Positions 11,060-24,458 are shown, counted from the stretch's first letter. The stretch: DNA of 64,000 bases from Myxocyprinus asiaticus (GCF_019703515.2 NC_059368.1:37339831-37403830), one strand, 5' to 3'. Program-made: numbers and translations. The notes: generated by a model from the letters alone, not told the origin.

Positions 11060-11345
11060 GAATGAACACTAGAGGTGCTAAAACAACAATGACTTGTATC
11101 CCCTTTCACTCAAATCATGAGTAAACCGGCAGATTAACAGTTCATAAACACTTTTCGCTTGGTTCCTCACACAATGCTATCTTATGACATATAAACACTT
11201 TTAGTATAGCGCATGACTCATTTTAACATTTGCATTACATATCCAACTACATTTACAAGCTTGTTTGAATGTGATCAAATTGTGCGGTAGCTCAACAGAT
11301 AGAGCATTGCACTTTTAATGTAAAGGACTGTGGTACGATGTATTG
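11060..11345 (+). repeat. Dispersed repeat with tRNA-like box, copy 2
   Basis: Counterpart of 7440-7790. It contains GTAGCTCAACAGATAGAGCA (A-box-like, near 11288) and GTGGTACGATG (weak B-box-like, near 11330), about 40 bp apart. This could be the head of a degraded tRNA-derived SINE. No tRNA fold is complete, so it is not called a tRNA gene. Confidence 0.5.
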
Positions 11346-12941
11346 CTAGATACTGATTGTGTATGAAATGACATTCATTCGACACATGGTATCGTTTTTT
11401 GCTCTTGGATCATTTTTTAAGAGCACGAGTACAAGTACATGAGCGCAGTATGAGACCTGATTCCGATACCAGTGTCGGTATCGTGACATCTCTAATAATT
11501 CAGTATGCAAATATTATGATAATGTCATTGCTGTTGTTTGGATTTTAAATGTTGAACATTCTATCAATGTCAAAAGACATTTTAAAACTTTACTCTGATA
11601 TTTCTTAAGAGGATAAAGTTGACAAAATCCAAAAATTGATAGTACACTTAAGACTTAATTGTTAATATCTAGAAACAAAGTATCAATTGAGGCGGTATAC
11701 GACAAACTCTAACTGGAATTGAGGAATATCAATACAGTGCTGACATGTAAACATTGTAAACATCACTAGCAAGAGGTGTATTTGTTCCTGGTGTACTTGA
11801 TGATAGCATTGATGTCTCCCATCAGTTTTTCAACATGTTGTGTCCAGTATGGAGGGGTTAGAGACGGCGTGAGCTCTCTGATGTGGATTAAATCCATCGC
11901 TGTAACAAGATAATGTGTGAACATTCTGCCTGAAGGGGCAGAAGCTATAAAACTCTAAGCAAGACACTAAGCTGATCCATCCATGCAGAGTTTTACTTAT
12001 TTTGTGTTTTTGAAGGTATTGATTCTATGCTACATAATTATTTAGAAGTTTCTGAGAGGTTTTGATTTCAGAGGGGTGATAAATAATCTAAATAATTGTG
12101 AACCACAGAATGCACTGTATGCCATATGCTTTTGCAGAACAGACCAAATAAAGAGAAAACAGATACACTAGCAGCAAAGGTTTTGGACACACTTCAACTG
12201 AATTTATTTTTCTCATTATCTGAAAAATCATTTATTCTAAAGGCACATGCTTGAAAAATTGTTTTGTTGGCACTAATTGTGTCTATGAATGGACAGAGAC
12301 TATTTAGCAGAGACGGCCACTTCTATTAAAATAAACGGGAGAAATTGGAATGCCAACCAAGGAGCTCACGCCAAACAGTCAATGGATGTAGAAAGGAAGT
12401 CCCGCCTTACAGGTAAAAGAGCCAATCACCTTTTAGATACAGACATCTGTCAATCAACTCGAAAATGTGCATGCGCATTAGCTATACAAGCTGGGAAGTT
12501 TACGTTTTTAAGGGTAAAATGAGGTAAAAATTTATGATACCAGTTTTGACATTATAAGATCAATGTCCCATTCTGTGAAGAACTATTTCTGTTCTCTCCT
12601 GACCAACTATTAAATCCTGGTGGAATAAGTTCAGAAAAGCAAACATTTCATGACACTGTTTAATATTTTCATTCTTCCACAAACAAAACATTCTACACCA
12701 CGTTTTTTTGCTTTGGTGAGAGATCGTCCAACTCTCAAGAGTTAAACAGTCAGTGCTTTATCCATATCCCTTTTACCCACTGCTCAGTCTCCTGTTTTAT
12801 GAGACATCCTTTTCAATCTCATATTTAGTTTCAGGGATCAGGACTCTGTTTGAATAAGTTGAGATAAAACACCATGAACAACTTACCGGTATATCACATT
12901 GCACTTCTAAGTCAAAAACAGGCCCATTTTTTTCCTTCCAG
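11346..12941. other. Unassigned sequence inside the hAT shell
   Basis: No intact gene. A segment near 12165-12220 (ACACTAGCAGCAAAGGTTTTGGACACACTT) loosely resembles a Tc1 terminus but has no partner. The 77-codon frame at 12289-12522 has no recognised domain. Confidence 0.4.
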
Positions 12942-13065
12942 GGTGAGGTGGTGGAGTACTTAAAGATCTAGGCAGGTAATTGAAAGGTTATGGGTTCAGT
13001 TCCCACTGGGGATGATCCTTAAGCCATCAACTTAAGCTGTACCCTTAGGACACTTTTTACAGTAG
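12942..13065 (+). mobile_element. tRNA-derived SINE fragment
   Basis: GTGGTGGAGTACTTAAAGATC followed by GTAATTGAAAGGTTATGGGTTCAGTTCCCACTGGGG shows an A-box-like and a clear B-box-like (GGTTCAGTTCC) element at tRNA spacing. The pattern is that of teleost tRNA-headed SINEs. The tail after about 13065 is not recognisable. Confidence 0.6.
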
Positions 13066-13117
13066 ATCTTTTGGCACTGATATGTGTCCATTTGTTGCAG
13101 AGTTTGGATGGTTTGTA

Positions 13118-13240
13118 CCAGTGATGGGAAGTCTGATTCTTTTTTATTTTTTGTTTTCTTCGGACGGTTCGTTTCAATGAATCGGTTCAAAAAACGATTT
13201 ACCAGTTCTTTTACATCAGCGCATAATGATGTCACTGTAC
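13118..13240. repeat. Terminus-like segment CAGTGATGGGAAG
   Basis: CAGTGATGGGAAGTCTGATTC with flanking GAATCGGTTCAAAAAACGA resembles the end of a common fish hAT family. No partner end was identified. A 67-codon minus frame here is most likely passive. Confidence 0.3.
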
Positions 13241-13679
13241 ATAATGCTTATACCATGGCGTCGTAGAATACACACACAAACACATTCAATAAAGTCATAT
13301 GTAAGTGCATATTACTGATTATTACATTTAATTTAATTAAGTTATAATAATAAGGGTGTTTACTGTCATCAGTGTTTCATTCAGTGATCATACAATACAT
13401 CCTACATTAAAGTTTTGCACCTATAGCACCCAATACTGACACAGATATACAAACACGGATGTTCTATGTTTCTAAAGCATATAAAGTGATTAAACCAGTC
13501 TTAATCAACTCACCCTTTTTATGATCCTGCTCATAACAAATTAAAATATAATCTGCATGCACAATACTCAATAGTAAAATTCATTTACATCTCTCGACTG
13601 AAAAGTTTCGCCTCCTCATTCAAGTCCTCAGTTCACGCATGCTCATCAGCAGCTAACTGATCAGCAGTTCTCAGTATTA

Positions 13680-15302
<1,623 letters not shown>

Positions 15303-15304
15303 TA

Positions 15305-15822
15305 TGTCCAAAAGAGGCGATTCTCAGTTCAGTGTACTGTTGACTCGAGAAATGCTGTGATCGACTCGATGTTCTGTTGACTCGAGAGCTGCTGTCCCTT
15401 GATCAGTAAATTCTAGGCAAAGGGTGACTACTTTGAAGATGCTAAACTATATTACAGTTTTGATTTATTTTGGATTTTGTTTAGTCACAACATAATTCCC
15501 ATAGTTCCATTTATGTTATTCCATAGTTTTGATGACTTTACTATTATTCTAAAATGTGAAGAAAAAAAAAATTATAATAAAGAATGAGTGTTTCAATATA
15601 TATATATATATATATATATCAGAAATTATGTTATCCTCAGTCACCATTTACTTTCACTGCATGTTTTTTCCATCCATATTTTAAAAGGGAATGGTGACTT
15701 ACACTGTGTCCTAACCAGACATTTTTTGTTTTTGTCTTAACAAGCTGTGACAAATGAGCACCAGGGCTTTCTATTTTTTAAATGTGTCGCTATTTCAGCA
15801 TTTTAAAGTCCTGTATGGATTC
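15305..15822. other. Unassigned sequence with (TA)n
   Basis: A (TA)n tract lies at about 15596-15620. Two GACTCGAGA...TGCTGT repeats lie at about 15340-15392. No gene seen. Confidence 0.5.
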
Positions 15823-16166
15823 TAGGTGGCGGAGGACGAATCTCAGTTGCCCCCATGTCTGCGACCGTCAATCCTCGCATCTTATCACATGGCTTGTTGA
15901 GCACATTACCGCAGAGATATAGCATTTGTGGAGGCTTCACGCTATTCTCCGTGGCATCCACGCACAACTCACCACGTGCCCCACCAAGAGCCACATTATA
16001 GCGACCACAAGGAGGTTACCCCATGTGACTCTACCCTCCCTAGCAACCGGGCCAATTTGGTTGCTTAGGAGACCTGGCTGGAGTCACTCAGCATGCCCTG
16101 GATTCGAACTCACGACTCCAGGGGTGGTAGTCAGCATTAGTACTCGCTGAGCTACCCAGGCTCCCA
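15823..16166 (-). mobile_element. tRNA-derived SINE, minus strand
   Basis: Read on the minus strand from 16166, the head is GGGAGCCTGGGTAGCTCAGC with an A box (TAGCTCAGCGAGTA) and a B box GAGTTCGAATCC (complement of 16100-16110), about 45 bp apart, very close to a functional tRNA layout. The body (to about 15823) is tRNA-unrelated. The head is too diverged from a cloverleaf, and followed by SINE body, to be a real tRNA gene. The plus and minus frames of about 65-75 codons across it are passive. Confidence 0.75.
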
Positions 16167-16916
16167 ACTGTTAGTTTTATTTAAGTTCAGTGCTTGTTCT
16201 CTGTTCTCCATGAGAAAAATCTGCCACATCTGTCAAATGGACAGTTGCTGTGCAGTGTGAATACGCAGAAATGCGCTCCAGTAGTGACGCACGCACGCGA
16301 TAGGCAGAGCATAAGGCATTTACACTTTAAGCGGATGTATACGTGGATTATACAGTAGGCACTGATATATTTCAGCACTGATATAAAAATGTATATATAG
16401 AAACTGAAGTCATAAGAGCCCGTAGTTACAGAATCACCAACACCATCACCACAACACAGACATGCTCACACAATCACAATCGCCAAAACTCACCGCAACA
16501 AGTATCCTTACATTGGAGCTGCAATTCTAATCTTGAAATATCCACTTGTCTTGGTGTAAAATGAAGGCATTGTGTGACAAAAGTATTTGTTTTGAGCACT
16601 TAAGCTGCTCCTGCAGTCATTAATTCGATTTGAGTGACAAAGCGCAACTGTAAAGTTCCGCTGTCTTAAAAGTCCCATTCAAAAATCTCTCAATAAATTA
16701 CACATTTATTAAAACTTTTAGAAACCAGTAATGTAATTAAAGGAACGTAGCCCATTGTAACGAAGTTAAAAAAAAAAAAAATCATCAGAAATTTACTTGA
16801 GTGAGTAAAAATTACCCACTATTAAACCTACTCTTAAAAGTAAATTTTCTCCAAAAATGTACTAAAATAAATGTAATGGTAACATAATAAATTTTGCACG
16901 TTACTACCCACCTCTG

Positions 16917-18197
16917 AGTATAGAATAAATATATTTAAAGTATATTGCAAAATATTCTGATATTTACAAATTTTAAAGTAGTTTGAGAGTGTAAGGAGAC
17001 CGACTTGGTTGTGTCATTCGCAGTGTGTCAAGGGAGTGGGCGGCTACAGCTGTGCTCTTTTTCTGCAATTCACTAATAAAAAAAGAAGAATGAGCCCTTC
17101 GATTTATCCCACCCTAACATTCTTTCTCAATATTGTCCCTGTAATGAATCGTCTTATTTTTGTCTTATTACAGGGTGAACTGTCCCTGTAATAACTGCCC
17201 TGTACATCACTTTAGATTAAAGTGTCTGATAGTGGATAATTATATGTTTAAATGCTCGGTTGTGGGCAAACTAAGCGTTTGTGTCTATGAATCGATGCTG
17301 TTTTTCTGGACACTCTCCCAAGAAGTACACTCCACTTGCTGTTTGAAAGTCATTAGCCAATATTTATGACCTCAAGGTTTAATGCAAAAAAACAGCTTAA
17401 GTTAATTTTAACAAACACCAATGCCAAAATCATGGGTACAATTAACAAGGAACACAATTATTGATAACTTCAATGCCCTGTAAGTCACTTTGGATAAAAG
17501 TGCCTGCTAGTTGAAATGTAAATGTAACATAGAATTAATTCAACTTAAATTCAACTAATGTGTGGTACAGGTGCTTACAAAAAATTCTTCAAACATGGCT
17601 TATTCAATCAGATCTATTCGTTTTATAATGTTAAATTAACTAGTTAGGAATCAAGCTGTGTGCAGTGTTTTGATGTGTTTCATTAGAGGTGATGTAATGG
17701 GCCACTAGTCTGTCCATTGCTCACACAGTATCACCCCATGAGACAATTCAATGCCTATCAAGCTGTCACAAGTTAATTTAATGACCTCATTGGCCTCAGG
17801 GCCTGAGGACCAGGGGCCATAAATTCAACTCAGTAATGCAACTTTTCTCAGACTGTCATACCATTCACTAGAACAGTAGATTGTAATCTGTGTCATAAAA
17901 TGTTTTTAATAGGTGTACATGCTGCTTATATTAATTACCTTGAGTGTAGACTAAAGTGTTTTGTTTTAAGTCATTTATGTTGCCACAGAGATACATGGCA
18001 TTACAGAACAACATTCAATCATGTCTTTCTTCTGTTACCATGATATGTATTCACAATACATCAATGGAAACTTTCATATTCCTTGTATATATTTAAAGCA
18101 TTTAAGTCTTTAAATAAAATGTGTTCAAAACAGAGAATCAAAAATAATTCTGAACTGAACTATGATGCCCCTTTTCCACCAAAACGGTACCAGTAAT
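16917..18197. other. Unassigned sequence with a SINE/LINE tail
   Basis: GTAAGTCACTTTGGATAAAAGTG followed by CCTGCTAGTTGAAATGTAAATG (17477-17525) is the usual 3' tail of a fish retroposon, and a weaker version sits at 17205-17235. No head or coding part is linked. The rest has no supported feature. Confidence 0.5.
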
Positions 18198-19412
18198 TGT
18201 GTTTACATGCAAGCTCTTACACCGATTATGCTTAATAAGCTGGCAACCTGTGTGGTCATGTAAATGCATTACCGGATTCACACATATTCTGTGAGTGGGC
18301 TGTGAGCAGCGCCTTTTTGTTTTGGCACCCATATTAACAGATTACAGCCTTCACAAGCATGAGCCTCAAGCTAGTATCACAGAAGCATCCCAGATGCAGC
18401 AGTGAGCAGATAGTTTTGGCGTTGAGCTTGTTTTTGTCGCGCTGCTCATGCTGAATGCAGCTTTGTGTATAGTAGAAAACTAAAATAACCAGGAGATTAT
18501 AGAAAATAATATAAAAGCAAATTTTTAAACCGAACCTACAAAACACTACAATTTATAGGTCTGCATACATAATAACAAACACAAAATAACTATATAAAGA
18601 AAAGAATAAATAGGACTTTTGCCTATTTATGTATGTGTAGGGAAATAGTAAAGGCATTACAACATTAATCAATCATGTAGTACGCTGATAAGCATAAACA
18701 AATATGCATGACTGCCCGCCATTGTTGTTGAAGCAAAAATTTACCTTATTCAGATTTGCAAGGCCACAACAATGGATGACACCCAACTGATTGTGGAGGC
18801 TGAGAATTACGAAGTGCTCTACAACCCTCAGCTTTTATTATACAAAGATTTATAAGCAAAGGAAAAGATGTGGGATGCAGTAGCTAAAGCAGTTTTGTGC
18901 AGCAAGTTAATGTTTCAGTTTACTGTTATGTGTGTTATGCCTTAATTTCATTCAAATTTGTCTACCAAACATGTTTTTTCAAGAAAATGCTGTTATTTTA
19001 TTTTTATTTTTTTTAACTTCATATATGGGCTGTCTGGCTGAATGCATTCTCTTGATGGAGGGACACAAAACCATTTCTATTATCTGACTGAAAGCACCCA
19101 GTACTGTGTGGTTTGGGGGTATATATCAGTTATTTACCATTATGATGTAAATGTAGAACATTCGATTTTATTAAGACCTGCTATATTGATCATTTACCCG
19201 CTCTCAAAAAATTGGCCTAATTAAAGAACATATTTGGCGCAGCCACTGTGAAAGCCCAACGCATTGCTCATGCCCCACTCACGTAATACGTGTAAATCAG
19301 GCATTAAACATTCCTTTATCGGTGTAAGGTCATAAACGGTTTAAGAATAAACCGTTCAACATAAGTAGAATTTTGGCCATTACGCAGATTTTGCATTGCA
19401 TGTAAACACCTT
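18198..19412. mobile_element. Candidate DNA transposon with TGTTTACATGCAA ends
   Basis: GTGTTTACATGCAA near 18199-18212 is mirrored by TTGCATGTAAACACC near 19397-19411, with CACGTAAT/AATGCATTACC-type motifs internally. The span (1.2 kb) and inverted ends suggest a non-autonomous element. No target duplication could be fixed and no transposase frame is present; the family is not named. Confidence 0.4.
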
Positions 19413-19499
19413 AACCAGCGTTCTATCAGGAAGACTCGCAGATTTGAGTAAAGTTTTAGATTATATTTATTTGATGAATATAAAACAGGAATGTAATGT

Positions 19500-19719
19500 C
19501 TCTCTTTGAAGTAAGCCCCGTTGTACAACAAGTTGTTGTACTCGGAACCATCAGATCCTGCCGGAGATAGGAGGCAGGGGCGAGGAGCCTACCCCCGTTC
19601 AGGACGGGACTCAACTGGTGGCGGTGGGGTGGTGGAGGTTGCCGTGTTAGCACACTGAAACAGCAATGTGATAGATTGTGAGCAGACTTATAAGGCAATG
19701 GCTTACATGTGATTGGCTA
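19500..19719. other. GC-rich unassigned segment
   Basis: A locally GC-rich block (19555-19650) lies in AT-rich surroundings and carries CACCACCCCACC on the minus strand. It may be an older repeat. No gene is supported. Confidence 0.4.
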
Positions 19720-19924
19720 CACTGAAAAAAATGATTTTGGCCCTAATTAAATTCAACATTATACAATTTTGCTCATTTAATAAATTTCAATTTTGTTTTC
19801 AATTTTAATAAAAAATAATAATTAGTTTTTATACATATCACATGTGTTTTGAATCAAGCTATGTAAATTAATTAAAGTCAGTTAGAAAAAAATAAGATGG
19901 TTTAATTTGAGGTGCTCTCTGCGC

Positions 19925-20051
19925 ATGCGTGTGAATATGACACATGCGCAGTTTTCTTGGCGCCAAAGGGGAATCTCCAGTACCCCACTGTGTGAATGGA
20001 AGACATTTTCCCTCCAGTCCCGGAGTTTTATTATTCCGTCGATTTACATGG
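19925..20051 (+). promoter_or_regulatory. Candidate promoter and non-coding first exon with splice donor
   Basis: GC-rich compared with its surroundings, it holds GCGCATGCG and CATGCGCA motifs and the palindrome TTGGCGCCAA (E2F-like, 19957-19966). It ends in ATGGTAAGTAAG (20048-20059), a strong vertebrate 5' splice site. Together with the downstream exon at 20443-20702 it could form a two-exon minigene. Promoter activity is inference. Confidence 0.4.
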
Positions 20052-20442
20052 TAAGTAAGATGTATGTCATATTATGCAGTACCATTTATTACAGTAAACA
20101 GTTTGTTGACTGATTAAAAAAAATAGTGGTGATTACGCATACTATAATTAGCTAAACGTTAAAGCGTTCACATTGTAGGTTATGGAGTTTTTTGCAGTAC
20201 AGGTGAACATTGCACGTGAAGTTGCTCGTATTCTAGCACATTAAGACAAACGGTTTGAATGTTACCGATAAACTTTTAAGACTCGTGTCTTGATATAAGA
20301 AGAGAGTTGAGAGAAAGGTGACTGACCACAATGTGTTAATTGCTGTCTTTGTCTATATCTATACTTCTATGTATAATAGATTGGTGCTGAATTCCGGCGC
20401 ATTACTACCATTCCCCTTGAAAACACCTTTATGTCTTGAAAG

Positions 20443-20702
20443 TCCTGGCAAACACCACCATGGCCATTTATGTCATCCGAAAGGAAGGAGGAGATCTAGG
20501 ACACTATAAGGACATTGGAATTGTTGTTGATGGGGTCATCATTCTGGAGCACATCAGATCTATAGCACAAGCCTGTGCAGTGATGCTGGGTGCAATCTAT
20601 GCACTTAATTTTGCATACCCAAAAGAGCTCAAATACTACTATGAATTCATACAGAAAGTCCTTATCCAAATGGATTCTGAAAGGCTTTACCCACAAAGGT
20701 GA
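20443..20702 (+). pseudogene. Terminal exon resembling the C-terminus of SAMD3-like proteins
   Basis: An open frame of about 87 codons ends in TGA at 20700-20702. Readable segments include MAIYVIRKEGGDLGHYKDIG, the hydrophobic IVVDGVIILEHI, and AVMLGAIYALNFAYPKELKY followed by FIQKVLIQMD. From memory this matches the last exon of a multicopy cypriniform family annotated as sterile-alpha-motif-domain-containing protein 3-like, where an 'IYVI...EG' stretch is followed by 'G.IYALN..YPKELKY.FE..QK'. No SAM domain or N-terminal part is present. A splice acceptor (CTTGAAAG) lies just upstream at 20435-20442, and the donor at 20051 would feed it. The frame itself has no stop or frameshift, unlike other element genes nearby. 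Whether it is transcribed, functional or just a carried fragment is unknown. Confidence 0.55.
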
Positions 20703-20982
20703 TTGTTGTTGGACATGTTGTTCACCACTGCATTTGAAGACACTGTTGCAGTTTAAGCACTGTTGTATTAATGATGCACAAACAAGTGTTACGTGGCCAA
20801 TTACCACTTGTGGGTTTCCTTTTTTATTTATTTTTTTGTGGTTATTTTATGAATGTGCAATTTGTTATTTTAAATGTCAGCACTTTGTTAGCAGTTGCAT
20901 TATAAAAGTGTATTGTGGCTGGTTACTTATGTGGCCAATTGTAACAGTGGTGCCTTTTTAAATGTGTTTAACATTTCTACAG

Positions 20983-21042
<60 letters not shown>

Positions 21043-21110
21043 CACAAAGAAGGTGACTGATTGTTGTTGGACATGTTGTTCACTACATTTGATGACAATA
21101 AAGTCGTTAA
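20689..21110 (+). repeat. Duplicated 3' flank separated by (TA)n
   Basis: ACCCACAAAG...GATTGTTGTTGGACATGTTGTTCAC at 20690-20725 is repeated at 21041-21083, with a (TA)n tract at about 20986-21040 between. The second copy is followed by GACAATAAAG (21096-21105), which provides an AATAAA polyadenylation signal for the exon at 20443-20702. Confidence 0.75.
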
Positions 21111-21465
21111 AGTTATGTTATTGTGACATTTTTGTGTGTATCTGAAAGGCATTCAATGGCCTCTTATACTGTTAATTAAGTACCACTGTAACTAGTAGAT
21201 TAAGCTAGATAATTTACAAACCGTTGAAACAATAAATTTAATTACATATTTTTATATAATTTAATTAGAATTAAAATGATTAAATAAGGGTGGAATTACT
21301 GAATTTAATATACTCAAATCAACTCAATTTAATTGAGCTAATGCAACTAAAAACAATTGACTAAGTTCAACTAAATATATTTATCTAAATTTAGATAATT
21401 ACATTTCGTGCAACCACTTACCTTAAAAAAAATGTAATAAATTCAACGAATCATTTTTTTCAGTG

Positions 21466-22735
21466 AAGGAGTTACCTAGCTAATGATGTGATGATGTACA
21501 GCTGCTAGTCTTCCCGCTAGAACTATGCTGCGCTTACATTTCCTACTGGCTTATTAAATGTGTACGCATGTTGTGCGCATGCCTCTTCACATTTGACAAA
21601 ATTAACGCAATTATTTCAAATGTCATGTAAACGCACATTTCTATCTTTGTTGGAGTAATCAGCATATTGGTATGCATGTGTATGGGCTCACTGTAGGTAA
21701 TGGATCCAGAGTCCAATCTGGCCAAGTTCCAAATACAAATGTATTTTCACAGAAGTGAAGGTGGTTCTAGATTAGTAAAATTGGCTTCGCACTGGTAATT
21801 AAACTTGTTCAAAACAACAACAACCAGGATAGAAGAATGTGACAAACCTATATTACTCCCATTTTAATAATGAAGCCATCCTTTAATTGACAAAAACCCT
21901 ATTTCTATGTTTGTCATGCTGTACAGCTACTCCAGCCCTTAAGTTATGCTATAATATGTCAGATCCAAATTCAGCACCTTCGAAATTGGATCCAATCCAA
22001 TTATAATATATTTCTTGTATCATTTATCATGTTATTATATTAATTTTTGAATTGTACTTATTGTGAAGTGACCTTGAGCTTGGGAAAGGTGCTATATAAA
22101 TAAAACTGTCTTTTAATTCACAGGGTAGAAAGTGTGTGCCACAACACAACTTGTTTTTTTGTTTCTTATTTTAGTTTGGATGTTAAAATATATGGCAAAA
22201 CTACAAGTAAGACTTTTAAACGAAGACCGTAATGCACTACTTTGTGAGTCGGTTATATAGAAGCATAGTCAGCTGCATTGTCAGTCATCTCAAGACCAGT
22301 TCTGAGAGTAGAGGTATGAGTGTGAATTTATTCAATTCCCTTTCTCAAACTCAAATATCAATCCACCTGCTTTACTGAAACAGTAACATTTAATAAAGAA
22401 CATCTAATGGCTGGGCAGTGCTACCATGGTGATGGCAGTTTTCTGAGGCATCAATACAGTTTTGATCAAGCTGTAGTTATGTCAGCATATAGGCTAGATA
22501 CCATGAGACATGATCGTATTATGGGCTTCAAACTTCTGAAATGACAAAAAGTTTAAAAAAAAATAAATAGTGGTCATTCTGGTCCTTTTGAAGACTGAAT
22601 AACTTTGAAGACTGGGAAAAGGCTTTGAGAAAAACTGTATCATAATGGAATGGATTAAGCATGATGTTTGTTGCCAGTAAAATGTAAAAATCTGGTTTTG
22701 AAAACAGAGGAATTTCAAATATGCTATCATTGATT
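21466..22735. other. Unassigned sequence with a LINE tail
   Basis: GTGACCTTGAGCTTGGGAAAGGTGCTATATAAATAAAAC (22068-22107) is a LINE-type 3' tail. The remainder shows no supported gene. Frames at 22494-22800 (minus) are AT-rich and lack any domain. Confidence 0.5.
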
Positions 22736-22740
22736 GTGTC

Positions 22741-22895
22741 TGTGACAAGGCAGACGAGGAATGAGGATCTAAATGCAGCTTTTAATAAAACAATGAACAA
22801 GGTAACTCAGAATAAAGGAAACAAAACACAGGGAACAAGGCACAGAATGACAACACATGTGAAGACTGACAAAGAAACCAGGGGAAACAAGGCAA
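22741..22895 (-). repeat. 3' LTR of element A (truncated)
   Basis: It starts TGTGACAAGGCAGACGAGGA and matches the other LTRs up to about AAACAAGG, then jumps directly into internal sequence (CAAAGTCAGGG). Copy B has an ACAAGG at the corresponding internal point, so the deletion probably formed across a short microhomology. Confidence 0.75.
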
Positions 22896-22939
22896 AGTCA
22901 GGGAGGTTTCAGACCACGGCAGAGCCGGAGGGACTGAGA

Positions 22940-24108
22940 GAGAGGGCGATGCTGCAGGCTTAGAGGACCAAGCTGAAGCCAGAGGCCAGATTAGATCAGG
23001 CGGATGGCCAGAAGACCAAGGAGACCACCTCAGGGTAGGAACTGGTTCAGGAGTCCTGGTAGGCGGTCGCAGGGCCGAGACAGGGTCAGGAGGTCTGGGA
23101 GGTGGCCGCAGGACAGGGACTGGGTCAGGCGGCATAGCCGCTGGAGGAGGGGTGGGCAGAGCCACTGTAAGAGGAGTCTCTGGGGGAGCGGGCAGGGCCG
23201 CTGGAGGAGTCGTATCTGGAGGAGCGGGCGGGGCCGCTGGAGGAGCGGGCGGGGCCGCTGGAGGAGCCGTCTCTGGAGGAGCGGGCGGGGCTGTGGAAGA
23301 CCGGGAGAGGCTTGACGAAAGCAGGCAGAGCAGGGAGAGTCTCGAGGGGCAGAGCTGTGGAAGGCCCGAGGGGCGGAGCCACGGAAGGCTCAACGAAGAC
23401 AGGCAGAGCAGGGAGAGGCTCGAGGGGCGGAGCCGTGGAAGGTGGAGCCATGGGAGGCTCGAGGGGCAGAGCCGTGGAAGGCTCGAGGGGCAGAGCCGTG
23501 GAAGGCGGAGCCGTGGGAGGCGCGAGGCTAAGAGTCCAGGATGACTGGGAAACGACCTCCGTGGTCGTGAGCATGGGCAGAGACTTGGAAATGACCTCTG
23601 TGGTTGTGAACACTGGCAGAGACTCAGGAACGACCTCCGTGGTCGTGAGCACGGGCTGAGACTGGGGAGAAGGTGTCCTTTTCTGGACAGCTGGGAGCGT
23701 AGTCATGGGAGCGGATGAGGCCACAGGCGTGGGCGCTGGCTCATTAGACATGGCAAGCATGGGCGCTGGCTCGTTGGCTGTGGCAGTCTTGGAGCAGGGA
23801 GCCGTGGCAGGCTTGGAGCAGGGAGCAGAAGATGCAGGTTTTGGCCCGGGGTTCCTGCCATAATCCACAGTGTAAAGGGATCCACAAAGTTCCAGAGCCT
23901 TCTCCACATATTCACAGAGTGTCCAGTGAGGATCATCCGGAGGCATCAGTTCCTTCAGTGCACTATTCAGACCAGTCCGGAAGAAAACCACCAGAGAGCA
24001 GTCTGGATAGTGCACTAAATTCGCTAGTTCTAAAAACTCACGGACGTGATCCTCAACGGTCCCCTTGTTTCAGCAGCACAATTCTGACAGCTGCTAGATC
24101 CATTTTTG
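22940..24108 (-). pseudogene. Gag-like/low-complexity protein gene of element A, broken
   Basis: The minus-strand start is at about 24102 (complement of CCATTTTTGG), 18-20 bp inside the 5' LTR, and reads MDLAAVRIVLLKQGD before a frameshift. Copy B has four extra bases (CCAG) at this point. From 24015 the frame resumes (296 codons to 23125): an N-terminal block of gag-like type (HYPDCSLVVFFRTGLNSALK and DPHWTLCEYVEKALEL), then TTTEVVPESLP repeats of 13 residues and long PPTAPPSTA/LPALPVF repeats. A second frame (23393-22782) continues the proline-rich tail. No zinc knuckle or enzyme motif is present. The protein was probably a capsid-like structural polypeptide with an expandable linker; this is inferred from its LTR context. 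Confidence 0.65.
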
Positions 24109-24119
24109 GTCAGTCTTTC

Positions 24120-24453
24120 TGTAACAAGGCATACGAGGAATGAAGATCTAAACGCAGCTTTTAATAAAACAAAGATGAACAAGGTAACTCAGAATAAAAG
24201 GAAACAAAACACAGGGAACCAGGCACAGAACATGACAACACATGGGAAGACTGTCAAAGAAACCAGGGGAAACAAGGGCTTAAATACACAAGGCAAACAA
24301 GGGAACAAGGAACACCTGGGGAAAACAATCAGGTGAAAACCAATCATGAAATAAAACTACAAAGGACTACAAAACTAACAGGAAACAGGAACGGGGAACT
24401 AAACAAGAATTTCAAAATAAAAGTCTAAGCACAAAAACAGGGACTACGTGACA
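24120..24453 (-). repeat. 5' LTR of element A (334 bp)
   Basis: Starts TGTAACAAGG on the plus strand and ends ACTACGTGACA at 24453. Minus-strand reading gives a TGTCAC...TTACA unit followed by GAAAGACTGACC and the gene start. No canonical TGG-type primer binding site follows the LTR. Confidence 0.8.
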
Positions 24454-24458
24454 GTGTC

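Larger units (their letters stand above)
19720..21465 (+). mobile_element. CACTA-like TIR element carrying a captured gene fragment
   Basis: The element begins CACTGAAAAAAATGAT (19720) and ends with its exact complement ATCATTTTTTTCAGTG (21465), a 16-bp perfect inverted repeat with CACTG ends as in CACTA/EnSpm elements. AATTAAATTCAA-type subterminal repeats occur on both sides. The expected 3-bp duplication is not seen (CTA versus AAG). Inside are a promoter-like first exon and a terminal coding exon unrelated to transposase. Confidence 0.62.
22741..24453 (-). mobile_element. Small LTR retroelement A with 5-bp target duplication
   Basis: The element is bounded by GTGTC on both sides (22736-22740 and 24454-24458). 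It has two direct LTR copies: a full one at 24120-24453 (5' LTR for the minus-strand element) and a truncated one at 22741-22895. The interior encodes a gag-like N-terminus and a long low-complexity frame but no protease, reverse transcriptase or integrase, so it is non-autonomous. A related copy B lies at 49983-52391 in the same orientation. Confidence 0.82.

Noticed and set aside
11285..11345. Possible tRNA gene
   Set aside because: Only A-box-like sequence is convincing, and a paralogous degraded copy exists at about 7690, indicating a dispersed repeat.
16098..16166. Possible tRNA gene on the minus strand
   Set aside because: A and B boxes are good, but the body continues into a SINE and the acceptor stem does not close, so it is a SINE head.
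19722..21465. TTAA- or TA-type target duplication for the CACTGAAAAAAATGAT element
   Set aside because: Neither flank shows TTAA, TA or a shared trinucleotide, so no duplication is claimed.
22782..23659. Overlapping plus- and minus-strand frames of 100-200 codons (Gly/Arg-rich and Pro-rich)
   Set aside because: They arise from GC-rich 24-39-bp repeats readable in several frames. Only the minus-strand frame fits the LTR element structure.
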